NCBI GenBank assembly: GCA_030998225.1
Contig: JAPYXD010000742.1
Coordinates: 5,828,001-5,892,000, forward strand
Length of the DNA: 64,000 nt
Origin: Diplolepis rosae
Taxonomy: Eukaryota > Arthropoda > Insecta > Hymenoptera > Diplolepididae
Direction: 5' to 3'
Shown: in pieces, positions 22,745 through 33,155 of the stretch
How positions within the stretch are numbered: the first letter of the stretch is position 1
Layout of the letters: each line of letters starts with the position of its first letter
Notes under the pieces: generated by a model
The model's database searches: none
The model's input: the letters and a program-made list of their open reading frames with translations, nothing else
Told to the model about the DNA's origin: nothing
Position numbers and translations under genes: made by a program

Positions 22745-25492
22745 GTCACAATCAGCCCTGTCCGAATAAAAACAAAATGGTGGTTCCTTAGTGAATATAG
22801 TTTCTATGTGCAAAGTTTTCTCACCAGAGCGGCGCTGCACGCTGCACGGTCTACAAAAGCATTATACTAATAGACAAATATTTTAAAAAATATAAATAAT
22901 TAAGTTTCTGAACAATATGAAATGAAAAAATGTTCCTAAAATGATTCTAGGACATAAAATACACATTTTCCATAAATCAATTAATACAAAATAAAAAAAA
23001 GAACACATTAAACTTCGTAAAATATATACTGTGGATACGCATGAAGAATTCTAGAGACCCTGAACAAAATTTTTTTTATGTTATCCCCATATAACTGAAA
23101 ATATATTTAAAAATAAATAAAAAGCTTAAGCTTCTAAATAGAAGTATTTTCCATTTTTATTATCCAGCTTCAAACGAATAAAATGAAAAATAATTATTTT
23201 GTTAAGCCCTGTGTTCAACATAAAAAACCATGTGAAGGGAAATATATACTCAGTTAAAAATTTGTAAATGTAACAAAAAATATTCATTACTATAAAATCT
23301 GCTAGCACATATTTTTAACATGTACAGATCGATGATGACTAGTTAAGTGTCATAAAGCTTGGCTGCTTTTTTTTCAAGACGCTAAATTTTTAAATTCCAG
23401 CCATTTCCTGTCTTACGAATTGTCTCATTCTTATTTAAAATAAAATTAAATCACATATGCTAACATCTCTACAGCTTCATTGGTATGTTCTTTGCATTGA
23501 AAAATAAATTTTGTTTCACATGACAAAAAATATTCATTACTATAAAATTTGCTAGTACATATTTTTAACATATTTAAAATTTTTAACATGTACAGATCGA
23601 TGATGACTAGTTAAGTGTCGCAAAGCTTGGCTGCTATTTTCTTCAAGGCGCTAACTTTTTTAATCTCAGCCATTTCCTGTCTTACGAATTGTCTCATCCG
23701 TATTTGAAGATAAAATTGAATTATATATGCTAACATCTCCACAGCTTCATTGGCATGTTCTTTGCATTGAAAACTAAATTTTCTTTCAGATGGAATTAAA
23801 TCGTCTAGAATTAGATCAAAAGAATTGCTAGACCGGCAATGTTTGTTGAATAGATATTCGACAACTGTGATAAGCTTGTATAACTTAACATTTGGATGTA
23901 TGAAATCTTTATTTATTCTTGCAAATCTACTCAAACTTTCAGGTAACTGATCACAAGAAAAAGTTATCGTATCTACATGAATTTCAGAAGCAGTCAAAAA
24001 TGCATTTAAGGATGTCGAACACTGAGTGTGCTGTTTAATGTAAGCAGTTATACGACCAGTTGTGTAAAAAATCAAACAATCTCTAACAGCAGGTAAAGCA
24101 TAATCGTGCGCTACTGCATCTACAAAATCACTAAAATCAGTGTCTTCACAATCGATTATTGCTTTTAACTTTTCTCGAATTTCTTGAATTGCGCTTTTAA
24201 TATTCGACTGATGTAATTCTTTCAATTTTGAAATTGTTATTAAGGGCTGTGGAGGGTTGCCATCGAAAGTACTACAATTTCAAAGCTTTGCAAGTTTCAA
24301 AATGCTAACGGCAGTTAATATCAGTTAACTGAACAAGATAAAAATATTTTATTCAGTATGAGATTTCGAATATCTAATTAACAAACATTGCCGGTCTAGC
24401 AATTCTTTTGATCTAATTCTAGACGATTAAATTTCATCTAAAACAAAATATAGTTTTCAATGCAAAGAATATGTCAATGAAGCTGTGGAGATGTTAGCAT
24501 ATATAATTCAATTTTATCTTCAAATACGGATGAGACAATTCGTGAGAGAGGAAATGGCTGAGATTAAAGAAGTTAGCGCCTTGAAGAAAAAAGCAGACAA
24601 AATTTGCGACACTTAACTAGTCATCATCGATCTGTACATGTTAAAAATTTTAAATATGTTAAAAATATGTACTAGCAAATTTTATAGTAATGAATATTTT
24701 TTGTCATGTGAAACAAAATTTATTTTTCAATGCAAAGAACATACCAATGAAGCTGTAGAGATGTTAGCATATGTGATTTAATTTTATTTTAAATAAGAAT
24801 GAGACAATTCGTAAGACAGGAAATGGCTGGAATTTAAAAATTTAGCGTCTTGAAAAAAAAGCAGCCAAGCTTTATGACACTTAACTAGTCATCATCGATC
24901 TGTACATGTTAAAAATATGTGCTAGCAGATTTTATAGTAATGAATATTTTTTGTTACATTTACAAATTTTTAACTGAGTATATATTTCCCTTCACATGGT
25001 TTTTTATGTTGAACACAGGGCTTAACAAAATAATTATTTTTCATTTTATTCGTTTGAAGCTGGATAATAAAAATGGAAAATACTTCTATTTAGAAGCTTA
25101 AGCTTTTTATTTATTTTTAAATATATTTTCAGTTATATGGGGATAACATAAAAAAAATTTTGTTCAGGGTCTCTAGAATTCTTCATGCGTATCCACAGTA
25201 TATATTTTACGAAGTTTAATGTGTTCTTTTTTTTATTTTGTATTAATTGATTTATGGAAAATGTGTATTTTATGTCCTAGAATCATTTTAGGAACATTTT
25301 TTCATTTCATATTGTTCAGAAACTTAATTATTTATATTTTTTAAAATATTTGTCTATTAGTATAATGCTTTTGTAGACCGTGCAGCGTGCAGCGCCGCTC
25401 TGGTGAGAAAACTTCGCACATAGAAACTATAATCACTAAGGGAATCAAGTTCTCGCCGTTGCAGGCAGGAAGTCGGATAGGGCTGGTCACAA
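22745..25492. repeat. 2.7-kb palindrome enclosing an unknown ORF
   Basis: Arms of about 1.12 kb (22,745-23,862 and 24,366-25,492) flank a 500-bp centre. Large parts are identical: a 60-codon frame is repeated without change at 23,126-23,308 (minus) and 24,919-25,101 (plus). Within each arm a segment of about 300 bp (ACATGTACAGATCGATGATG with AAGCTTGGCTGC) is also tandemly duplicated. The centre and inner left arm hold the ORF at 23,611-24,225. This looks like a palindromic transposon or a head-to-head duplication around its 3' end. Confidence 0.85.
23611..24225 (-). CDS. Unrecognised 204-aa protein, possibly transposase C-terminus
   Basis: An open frame of 204 codons from MKELHQSNIKS to KIAAKLCDT with balanced composition and ordinary codon use, so it is or was coding. 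It is soluble and probably helical, with no signal peptide or membrane segment. The order FIHPNVKLYKLITVVEYLF ... HANEAVEMLAY ... FYLQIRMRQFV faintly recalls the C-terminal end of P-element/THAP9 transposases; this is a weak resemblance, not an identification. The last 80 codons lie in the palindrome arm, so a broken second copy runs on the plus strand at 24,380-24,615. No upstream exon was found. It may be the last exon of a longer transposase. Confidence 0.45.
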   Translation of the reverse strand: MKELHQSNIKSAIQEIREKLKAIIDCEDTDFSDFVDAVAHDYALPAVRDCLIFYTTGRITAYIKQHTQCSTSLNAFLTASEIHVDTITFSCDQLPESLSRFARINKDFIHPNVKLYKLITVVEYLFNKHCRSSNSFDLILDDLIPSERKFSFQCKEHANEAVEMLAYIIQFYLQIRMRQFVRQEMAEIKKVSALKKIAAKLCDT

Positions 25493-25869
25493 TGCGCGTC
25501 TGATTTATAACAGCTGATGAGTGAATTTGATATTTGATACTATCAAAGATCGAAGTGCGGTTTCGAAAATTGCTCACTCGTGGCACTAGTGCATCTAATC
25601 ACGTGACCTGTCTGACGATGAAACTGAAACTTTTTCGCCGGATATTCTTGTGAAAAAAAAAGAAATTATAACTCCAGCTCATGGAATTCATATAATATTC
25701 CGCAAAGACATTGTCCTAGTGACATCGAATGGACTTAAAAAATTCGTCTCAACTCATAATGCCATTCGTTGTACGGGATAAACATGAAAATACATTAGAA
25801 TAAGTACAAAATCATGAGTGTCGGTAAAGAAGTCACTACATTTGAAGTATAGATACTACGGTCGGGGTA
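25493..25869. other. Intergenic DNA
   Basis: Less AT-rich than average (CACGTGACC and similar). No gene seen. Confidence 0.4.
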
Positions 25870-26198
25870 TAGGTATACATTGTACCATAGTTTTAGTTTC
25901 CCAAAGTTTCAATTGCCCATAAAATCACCAGAAGTCACTATATTTGAAAAGCAGTGTTTGACGAAAATTATGAAAGGAATGCGTTGGCAAAAATTGCAAG
26001 TATATATCAAATATAGGCGGTAGAGAGCGCTTCACGGAAATGTACAGGAATCCTGCATCTTGCAATCCTCGCAGTTTTTGCCAACACATTCCTTTCATAA
26101 TCTTCGTCTAACGCTGCTTTTCAAATATAGTGACGTCTGGTGATTTTATGGGCAATTGAAACTTTGGGCAACTAAAACTATGGTACAATGTATACCTA
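25870..26198. mobile_element. Short foldback MITE
   Basis: TAGGTATACATTGTACCATA opens a 130-bp arm whose complement closes the element at 26,198; the spacer is about 65 bp. Arms differ at only a few positions. Non-coding. Confidence 0.8.
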
Positions 26199-27066
26199 CC
26201 CACGGTCAGACTTCTTTTTTGTTTACCTTAGCCTTCTAGACCCGACCGGGTCTCTTGATTGTTTTTATCCTGGGTGTGAGTCAGCCCCCTGCATCTTAGC
26301 CAGAATGCACGTAATCCGCGAAACGAAAATGTCACAAGAATTGACCGCGGCCGCTAGGGGCGCTGATTGTTCATGAGGCCTGAATTCATTTTAATGCATG
26401 GGAAAAATGTATAAAAATTAAATTTTTGAGGATAAAAACTACTTGATCATATTTTATTTTACAACACATTAAACTAGAAAGTTTTAATTATTATTTAAAG
26501 CAATTTTTACTGATATAAAGGGTAATATGCTTGAAATTTGGGCGAAAATCGTCTTTGTAATTCTGGCGGGAAATTGAAATCAAAGTTCTGTTATCTTCGT
26601 TTTAAAATTAATATTTACATTGTGATTATTAAATAAAAATACAATATTTATTTATATTATCAATATTACTGATATTATATCAGTCTTACATATTATAATA
26701 GATAAATTGGCTATTGAAATTCCATGAAATTGAATTATAATACGGGTATTAATTATATCATCTTGATTTTGTTAGAAAAATTAGATTTTATTATAGAACA
26801 TTTTGTATTTTATATTTTAAAACTTCTCAGTAATTGAAAAAATTACATTTTTATGAACAAAACTTTCACATAAGGAATGAACGTACATTTGAAAAAGTAA
26901 CAAATATAAAGAATTTATGAAATTCCTTTATAAGTATTTGAAAACACTAAGAACAAAGATGTTTGTAATAAATAATAATCAACATAATATACTATATTTC
27001 ATAAAAATATAATGGATATTTAGATCTCATATGCACATAATTTATTATGTGCATTTTATCTATAAT

Positions 27067-27870
27067 TAGGGATGGGCGATCTCGATTCGATTCTACGGAG
27101 ATCGATCTTTTTTACTCGATTAATCGGTTGGATTGATATTTTTTTTTTATCTTTACGAACGATTCTCCTTTCTTTTTTCCTGTTTCCTATTTCTATGAAC
27201 TGTTCCTATGAACTGTTTTTTAGTTTAAAAGTGAGATCAAGGGGTCGACCACGAGAATATCCTTAATGTGATATACAATAGTACTTTGTGCAACTAGGGA
27301 AAAAAAATTTTTGTTTGTTTTGTTTGCCCCGCACGGGGCAATAAAGTCCACTTTATGGTCCGCTAGTAGAAAAAGTATATTAATATTATAAACTTTATAA
27401 TAATACTTCATATTTATGCCAGAAATTTTATCATAAATAATACTTTAAGTGATATGCAAAGTTCAAAGTATATTAATATTATAAACTTTATAGTAATACT
27501 TCATATTTATGTCAGAAACTTTATCACCAATAATACGCATTGCTTTAGAAATTGTGCAATTTAAAAAAATAAAAAACGTTCCTGATTCACAAATATGGTG
27601 TGTTTTTTAAGCCTAATTTCCTTTTTTATTGATATAAACACTTTTTTATTTTGATAATTTAAATTCACAAAATATGCAAGTAACAATTATATCTCCAATT
27701 GTTATAAAACATTTTAAAAAAAGGTTATTTTACAGAAATTTATCATTTTCAGAAAAAGGTATCGATTTTAGAAGATCGATTCAAAAATCGATCTTTTTAA
27801 CCGATTAATCGATCAAATTGAATCAATAATTTCAAAATCAATTTTTTCTTTTGAATATTGCCCATCCCTA
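27067..27870. mobile_element. hAT-type non-autonomous element (MITE), 804 bp
   Basis: Ends TAGGGATGGGC and GCCCATCCCTA form terminal inverted repeats, flanked by an exact 8-bp duplication TCTATAAT at 27,059-27,066 and 27,871-27,878, the hallmark of hAT integration. Internal TIR-near sequence is rich in ATCGATT. Sub-terminal GATCGATC repeats resemble transposase binding sites. No protein is encoded. A palindrome TGCCCCGCACGGGGCA sits at 27,325-27,340. Confidence 0.9.
27371..27545. repeat. Two-copy direct repeat, about 94-bp period
   Basis: AGTATATTAATATTATAAAC starts at 27,374 and 27,468 and continues for about 70 bp in each copy with a few changes. Lies inside the hAT MITE. Confidence 0.8.
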
Positions 27871-27968
27871 TCTATAATACCTTAAGTTCAGTCAGTCAGC
27901 TTTGTTGATTTTTTTATTCAAAGCGTTTTAAATTTAGTATAGATTAAATTTTAATAAGTTAAAGGCGC

Positions 27969-28055
27969 TCATGATAAATAAACCACAAAACAATGCACTT
28001 TTTCAGAGCATTACGTGTAGCCTGTTTTGCAACCTACAGCAACAAATTTCCGCAT
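27969..28055 (-). pseudogene. Truncated THAP-domain-like start of a transposase
   Basis: Reading MRKFVAVGCKTGY, then an in-frame TAA, then CSEKVHCFVV before a TGA. The block GCKTGY followed by a basic segment and a hydrophobic strand matches the beginning of THAP DNA-binding zinc fingers, which open P-element and THAP9 transposases. The first zinc-ligand Cys appears replaced by Val. It is 29 codons long and dead. The resemblance is by eye only. Confidence 0.4.
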
Positions 28056-28261
28056 TTTCACTTAAATTTTTATATCATCGACTGTTAAAACCATTCCAAT
28101 TTACCTAAAAAGCACACAAAAGCACTTCAGACACCAATTTTTCACAAAAAACGTTAAATTTCAATGTTCTATAATGCTAATCTGTATAAGGTCGGCCTCA
28201 TGAACAGCCAGCGCCACGGTGGCCAACGGTCAACATCTGTGACATTTTCAACTCCAAAGAT

Positions 28262-28860
28262 TCCGGGGGCTGGTGTGAGTTCACCACTTTTAAAGAGTGG
28301 AAACTCACCTTGCCCGAGTTATCTGAAACGGGTAACCTTATTTTAATTAATTTAAAATTAAATTAATTATCCGTGAAAGGTAATAATAATAACATTAATA
28401 CGTAATTTATAAGATTACATTAATAAAGTATTTATTATGAATATATAGATATATGTTAGAAACGATTAAAACCTTTACAAAAACTTTAAGTTTAAACAGA
28501 AAGAATGAAAAAGAAAAGAGAGACCTACAAAATAATCTGATCCAGTGCGGATATACCGATCGAAACGTTAGATTATTTCTGATTCCTTCGTCGATGCAGC
28601 CTCTCGCGCTTCGCCGAAGAAAATCCCTTGCGCACACTTACTGCGTTTCCCCACTAACTAATTAAAATATTACAAGCCAATCAAACGCATTTTTTATCCC
28701 TACTTTCTAACATTTTCTCTGAATCATAATCTCTACTTCTAATTCTTTGAATGCATGCGTGAGGGATTTCATATCAGCTTAAAGTCACGTTTCCTACACG
28801 CAAAATTCGTTAGAAATTTATCAATATTAATAGGCTCATATTAATTTTTTATCAAGATTT
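28262..28860 (-). repeat. Old LTR relic related to Gypsy element 2
   Basis: Several blocks in the same order as the LTRs at 31.1-32.2 and 41.4-42.5 kb: GTGTGAGTTCACCAC with AAGAGTGGAAACTCACCTTG, a central AT-rich part, CACTAACTAATT, GCCAATCAAACGCATTTTTT and ATCCCTACTT. Between blocks it is strongly diverged. Ends are not defined. Either a solo LTR or a truncated older member of the family. Confidence 0.65.
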
Positions 28861-30068
28861 AATCGTTAATTTCAAATCAGATGAATCTCCTTAAATGAAA
28901 TGGACTAGGATTCAAATAGTGAAAGATGTAGAAAATCTCAAGTTGCAAAGAACTTCGCGACACTATTTATGGCAATGCAAAATAAAACATCGAGTTCAAA
29001 ATTCACAAAATTAAAGAAAGAGACGATAAAGATGGTCTTTCAACTCTTAGATTTTTATAATTACACATAAAACTTTTTGTTATTATAAAAATCTAATAGT
29101 TAAAAGGCTTTCCTCAAAGCCTTTCCTTTAGTTTTGAAAATTTCAAATTCGATATCTCATTTCGCACGGAAATAAGTTCAACGACAAAAAACTGCCGGCC
29201 TTATGTCCTAGACGTGACGTCAGTCAATTTTTTTCCCTTCTCACTTGAATGGATTTTCCATAGCAGATAAATATAGCTTGATCTTTCTTTTATGTTTATC
29301 TGATATTAAAAAACCATTTGGGTTATTAATTTCAGAATGAGAAGGGCGAAAAGTATTGGATAAAGTCACGTTCATGACTTTATGGAACATACAAATTCTT
29401 ACGTTACCACTATTTCAGTTACTGCAATCTCAGTCTCTATAACATGAGATCAAGTTGAAAATTTGTCAAATTGTATAAAGTGCACTAAAATAGATCTTTT
29501 AATTTTTAAATATTGGTAATTATAGAAAAAAAATTTGTTTCGAAAAGTTTTTTGTGGTTATAAACATTTGGGAGTTCGAAAACCCACCTGAGAGCATTTT
29601 TACAATTTCACAAATTTTAAACTGGATTTTTATATTGCATGGGAATTGGTTTACAGGGAATGACATGCCGGTAAGGGAAGAATCTTTGTGTTCCATGGCA
29701 TCAAAACGTCGTGCTATATTTTCGACAGATTCTCAATACTATGAAACATCTTTATAAACCTTTTCTATTATTACATACTGTACATGTAAAATTTAAGCGA
29801 GATTGTAACTACTTATTATCTTTCTGTACACTGCTTATGATTGATCAATACCGTATTTATAATCAAAACTACATATTAATAACAGTAGTATTGTGTATGA
29901 AATTATTTTTCATTTCTTCTTTCATTTTTATAATTAGGTATTACGATAAATAAAAACGAATACAGTAAACAACATTTTGTTCAATGCTCAATCAAAAAAT
30001 TTGAATAACACAATAAATAATGTTGTTAGATTCTGAATAATCAAGTACTTATAGAGAAAATCAAAAAA
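28861..30068. other. Intergenic DNA upstream of the MPLKIP-like 3' end
   Basis: No gene seen. A small hairpin (TTAGATTTTTATAATTA and its near complement) lies at about 29,045-29,102. Confidence 0.5.
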
Positions 30069-31007
30069 TTACAAATCTCCAGGCGTTAGTTTACTCTCTT
30101 GACTCAAAAAAATGTTGTTTATCGTCTTATCTACTAAAGTGTCAGATATAGAGTTTTGACTGACACTACTGCATTCCACTTTGGAATCTTTCACACTATT
30201 GTCTTCTAACGGTTTGCTTCCATTTTGAGAATTTGCACTATTCAAATGCTGCTCTAATCTGGCCCACGGATTTTCAAAAACTGCATTAAAATCTAGATAT
30301 TCAAAGATATCTATTTTAATTTGAGTGCATCTACCAAAATTCTGAAACAAAGAAATGTACTGTCTTACATTAAAAGATAATGCTCAAACTGAATTTTAGC
30401 GACCATACACTGAAATCGACTATATATTGAATTGCTTTATGCATGCCATGAAAAATGTCTCCATGAATCCGTCAGTTAAATCTAATTCGACAATTTCTTG
30501 ATAACTTATTTTTCAAATTGATGCAAGCAAAGTTGTATTTTTTTAAACAAAATTAATTTTAATAATGAAGTTTCAACATAACCCAAAATTGCAGCAGAGT
30601 TAAAGTTCGGTCGCTAAACTCCAGTCTAATCAGGGATTTCAAAAACTTAAAACTTTAACGTCAGTATTTACCTTCTTTACATAAATTTGTTTTTCACATT
30701 GTCTAGAAGAGGAATTTTTATTGAATCCTGGACTGTTATAAAAATTATTTTTGATATTCTTATAACCTGTTAAAAAACCTTCTCCTGATCCTTGACTGTT
30801 CCAGTTAGTATTTCTCTGAGAAATAGGTGAACTCGATTGTAAGGGAATAAAATCAGACCCACTAATTGAATGAGAATTCAAACCATCACAAGAATTTCCA
30901 CCCTCATAGTTATTACCTTGACTTATATTGGAAACCTGCTGACGTCTGTAAGGACTATGTCCGTAACCTTCATTTCCATTAAATCTGCTCAATGGAGATT
31001 TTTTCAT
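30069..31007 (-). CDS. mplkip: MPLKIP-like protein (TTDN1 family), two exons
   Basis: Two exons join in phase: exon 1 31,007-30,672 ends AAG before donor GTAAAT; exon 2 30,341-30,069 follows acceptor TTTGTTTCAG. Product 202 aa. The N-terminal two thirds are Ser/Asn/Gly-rich and disordered (GYGHSPYRR, SPISQRNT); the conserved part is IDIFEYLDFNAVFENPWARL near residues 120-140, matching the C-terminal E-(D/N)-P-W-A-x-L-E motif of M-phase-specific PLK1-interacting protein. In human the family member (TTDN1) binds PLK1 and the lariat debranching enzyme DBR1; loss causes trichothiodystrophy. No stops or shifts, so probably live. Upstream in-frame codons run back to a TAG after a pyrimidine tract (about 31,057), so an extra 5' exon is possible. 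A Gypsy element lies 136 bp upstream. Confidence 0.6.
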
Positions 31008-31142
31008 AATGAGCTTTAATACCTGACTTAATATCTCTTCTCTAATGGCTTCTTGTTCCTAGGAACAAATTGGAACAAATTGGAACAAATGCAGGCCGTG
31101 TTCAGGCTATGGACACTCAATGCTTTTAGATTGACCAAACAT
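31008..31142 (-). promoter_or_regulatory. Remaining 5' flank of the MPLKIP-like gene
   Basis: Only 135 bp separate the gene's ATG from the 3' LTR of Gypsy element 2. It holds a three-fold 12-bp repeat of TTGTTCCAATTT (minus strand), then CCTAG that could act as a splice acceptor. The original continuation lies beyond 42,532, where CGATGACGGCGCCATCTGAC is promoter-like. ACAT at 31,139-31,142 is the target duplication. Confidence 0.6.
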
Positions 31143-32209
31143 TGTAACGCGCCGAGTCACTTTTAGCGGGAACTTTTGAATTTCAATAATAATAATTTCC
31201 AATTGTGAAGACTGGGTGTGAGCTCGCTACATCAAAGAGTGGAAACTCACCTTGTCGGAGTGAAATTAATTCGTTGAAATAAGTTTTACTTATTTAAAAA
31301 GAAAATGAAATCCAAGGTATATTAAATTAATTATACTGAATTAATTTATTATACACAATAGCTCAAACTACTATATTTATTTAATTCAAATATATTATAA
31401 ACATTAATAACTTTATATTCTTATTAAGATTACAAAGATGATAAGTAACAAAAAAACTCTAAGTCCTTTTCTTTACTTATAGTTTAAAACGATCTCGCGC
31501 GCGGATCAATCGATCAAGTGGTCCAGATCAATCTGAATCTCTCGCGATGAAGTCTCCTAGGCTTCACCGTCACATGTGTAATTGCGCACCCTTTCTGCGC
31601 CCTCCCACTAATTAGGTCAAGTGCGACCAGCCAATCAAACTTATTTTTTATCCCTACTTATTAGCATAATTCCTAGATTACTTTCCCTACTACTAGATTC
31701 CTAGAGTGCACGTATAAGTTGCACAGGAAAATATCCTGTCAAATATAAAACTTGATATGTTTAATTTATTGAACGTTAGTCGCGACAACCAGTCGCCTGG
31801 TTCATTCTTAAATAAACAATTATATGAAACCTTAGGACCTTAGATTAAGTTGGATTTCTACGATGCAAATAATAATTTTTAAGAAGTCTTTGAAGAAAGC
31901 CTACTACTAATAAAAATAATTACTTCTTAGAAAACTCATAATAATTAAATGAAAGGCTAATCACACTCTTCCCAATGAGCATAATAACTCTCATCCAATG
32001 TACATAATTATAAACAAGAATGTTATTCATGTCGAGTCACTCTTAAGTCTAGCCAATCTCTTAAAACAAATTTCTTTACTTTATTATTAAAATAAAATAA
32101 AACAATATTATTTTATTTTAATTTACTTAACCTTTTGATTCTAAGCATAATTTGAAAATTCCCTCCAGTTTAAAAGCGCGCTCTGGTGACGAAATCAGCA
32201 ATCGTCACA
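31143..32209 (-). repeat. 3' LTR of Gypsy element 2 (1067 bp)
   Basis: Begins TGTAACGCGCCGAG, ends CGTCACA. Lies in the same orientation as the MPLKIP-like gene and directly upstream of it, so its promoter could read into that gene. Shorter than its partner by one deletion near 31,752. Confidence 0.95.
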
Positions 32210-32221
32210 CTCCTTCCCTTA
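32210..32221 (-). promoter_or_regulatory. Polypurine tract of Gypsy element 2
   Basis: Minus strand TAAGGGAAGGAG abuts the 3' LTR. Confidence 0.75.
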
Positions 32222-33155
32222 GAAAAAGGTCGCTTCCATAGGACGGCCTTTTCCAACCTTAAGATTTGTTTTATGTTTCGTCTGCTGTGGAAATGTCAAC
32301 ATAACCTCATATCCAATTAATGAATGTTGGTGACATGCAAAAAAAAATCTTGATATCCTTTTGGTAAGTATTCAGTTCCAAATATTATTCTTCTATTCTT
32401 TTGTACCTTCATTTTGAATTCATTTATTGTACCTATTTTTAATATATTTATAGCTTACACCTCATCTCTATATACCTAGCAAGCGTAACAGATGAATTGA
32501 CACAAAAATTTACATTATTACTTTTGCATTTATTTATTTATTTTTTTAAATTTTTATTATTTTTATTTTATTTTTATATATATTTTGTTGAATTAATATT
32601 ATATTAAATTTCAAGAGTGTTGCTCGAGATCCGATGTTTTATCCTCCAAAATCATGACATGTAGTTCTCAGCTAATTACAAGCAAATTAAAAACTATTAA
32701 AATAATAATTTAATTTATATGGAATAAATATACATAGCTATCAGTGTCCCATGGTACAGGGTATCCACCCAGGAGGAAAAAGAACACTGTTTTCTAATTA
32801 TTTATTTTCATTAATTCTTTTTTTAAAACTCAATTAAATTTTAACTTTACAAAAATCATTCATAAAATATTCTTAATTATAAATATTCATCTATATTGTC
32901 TCAATTAACCTGTTACTTTACAGTGACATAACTTCTAAAAGGTAATGAACGTGCACTCTTTCACAACTGAAATAAATCCACAAGTGACGTCCGCACACAT
33001 GGATGCAATGTCATCCACCCTGACCTACGACACTCAACTGCTCAATACTATGAAGGCTAAGTATTCATTTTGCTTTTTACTCGCATCTGTGATTATTATA
33101 TTTATATATAAATGGAAAACACGTTCATACTTAAATTACTGAAATATTTAATACT
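32222..33155. other. Region between pol and 3' LTR
   Basis: About 0.9 kb, AT-rich. No sense-strand gene beyond integrase. A 65-codon antisense frame with a membrane segment lies at 32,945-33,142 (listed separately). Confidence 0.6.
32945..33142 (+). CDS. Small antisense ORF with a C-terminal membrane helix
   Basis: A 65-codon frame on the strand opposite to the retrotransposon genes: MNVHSFTTEINPQVTSAHMD, then a hydrophobic stretch FCFLLASVIIIFIYKW followed by basic residues. The layout (short outer part, single helix, Lys/Arg tail) is that of a small single-pass protein, but length is within what chance gives in AT-rich DNA. A pyrimidine-rich TTACTTTACAG just upstream could be a splice acceptor. 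No family recognised. Confidence 0.2.
   Translation: MNVHSFTTEINPQVTSAHMDAMSSTLTYDTQLLNTMKAKYSFCFLLASVIIIFIYKWKTRSYLNY

Larger units (their letters stand above)
26325..28249 (-). mobile_element. Possible P/THAP-type DNA transposon relic
   Basis: Imperfect 56-bp terminal inverted repeats (26,325-26,380 and 28,194-28,249) share GAAAATGTCACA, TTGACCG, GGCGCTG and TGTTCATGAGGCC. Just inside the right end, on the minus strand, a short reading frame resembles the start of a THAP zinc finger. An 804-bp hAT MITE has inserted into it. No clear target duplication could be found, so the element call is tentative. Confidence 0.4.

Noticed and set aside
25510..25540. Another hammerhead core at GCTGATGAGTG
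   Set aside because: CTGATGAG is present but no GAAA box with a pairing stem II follows within range.
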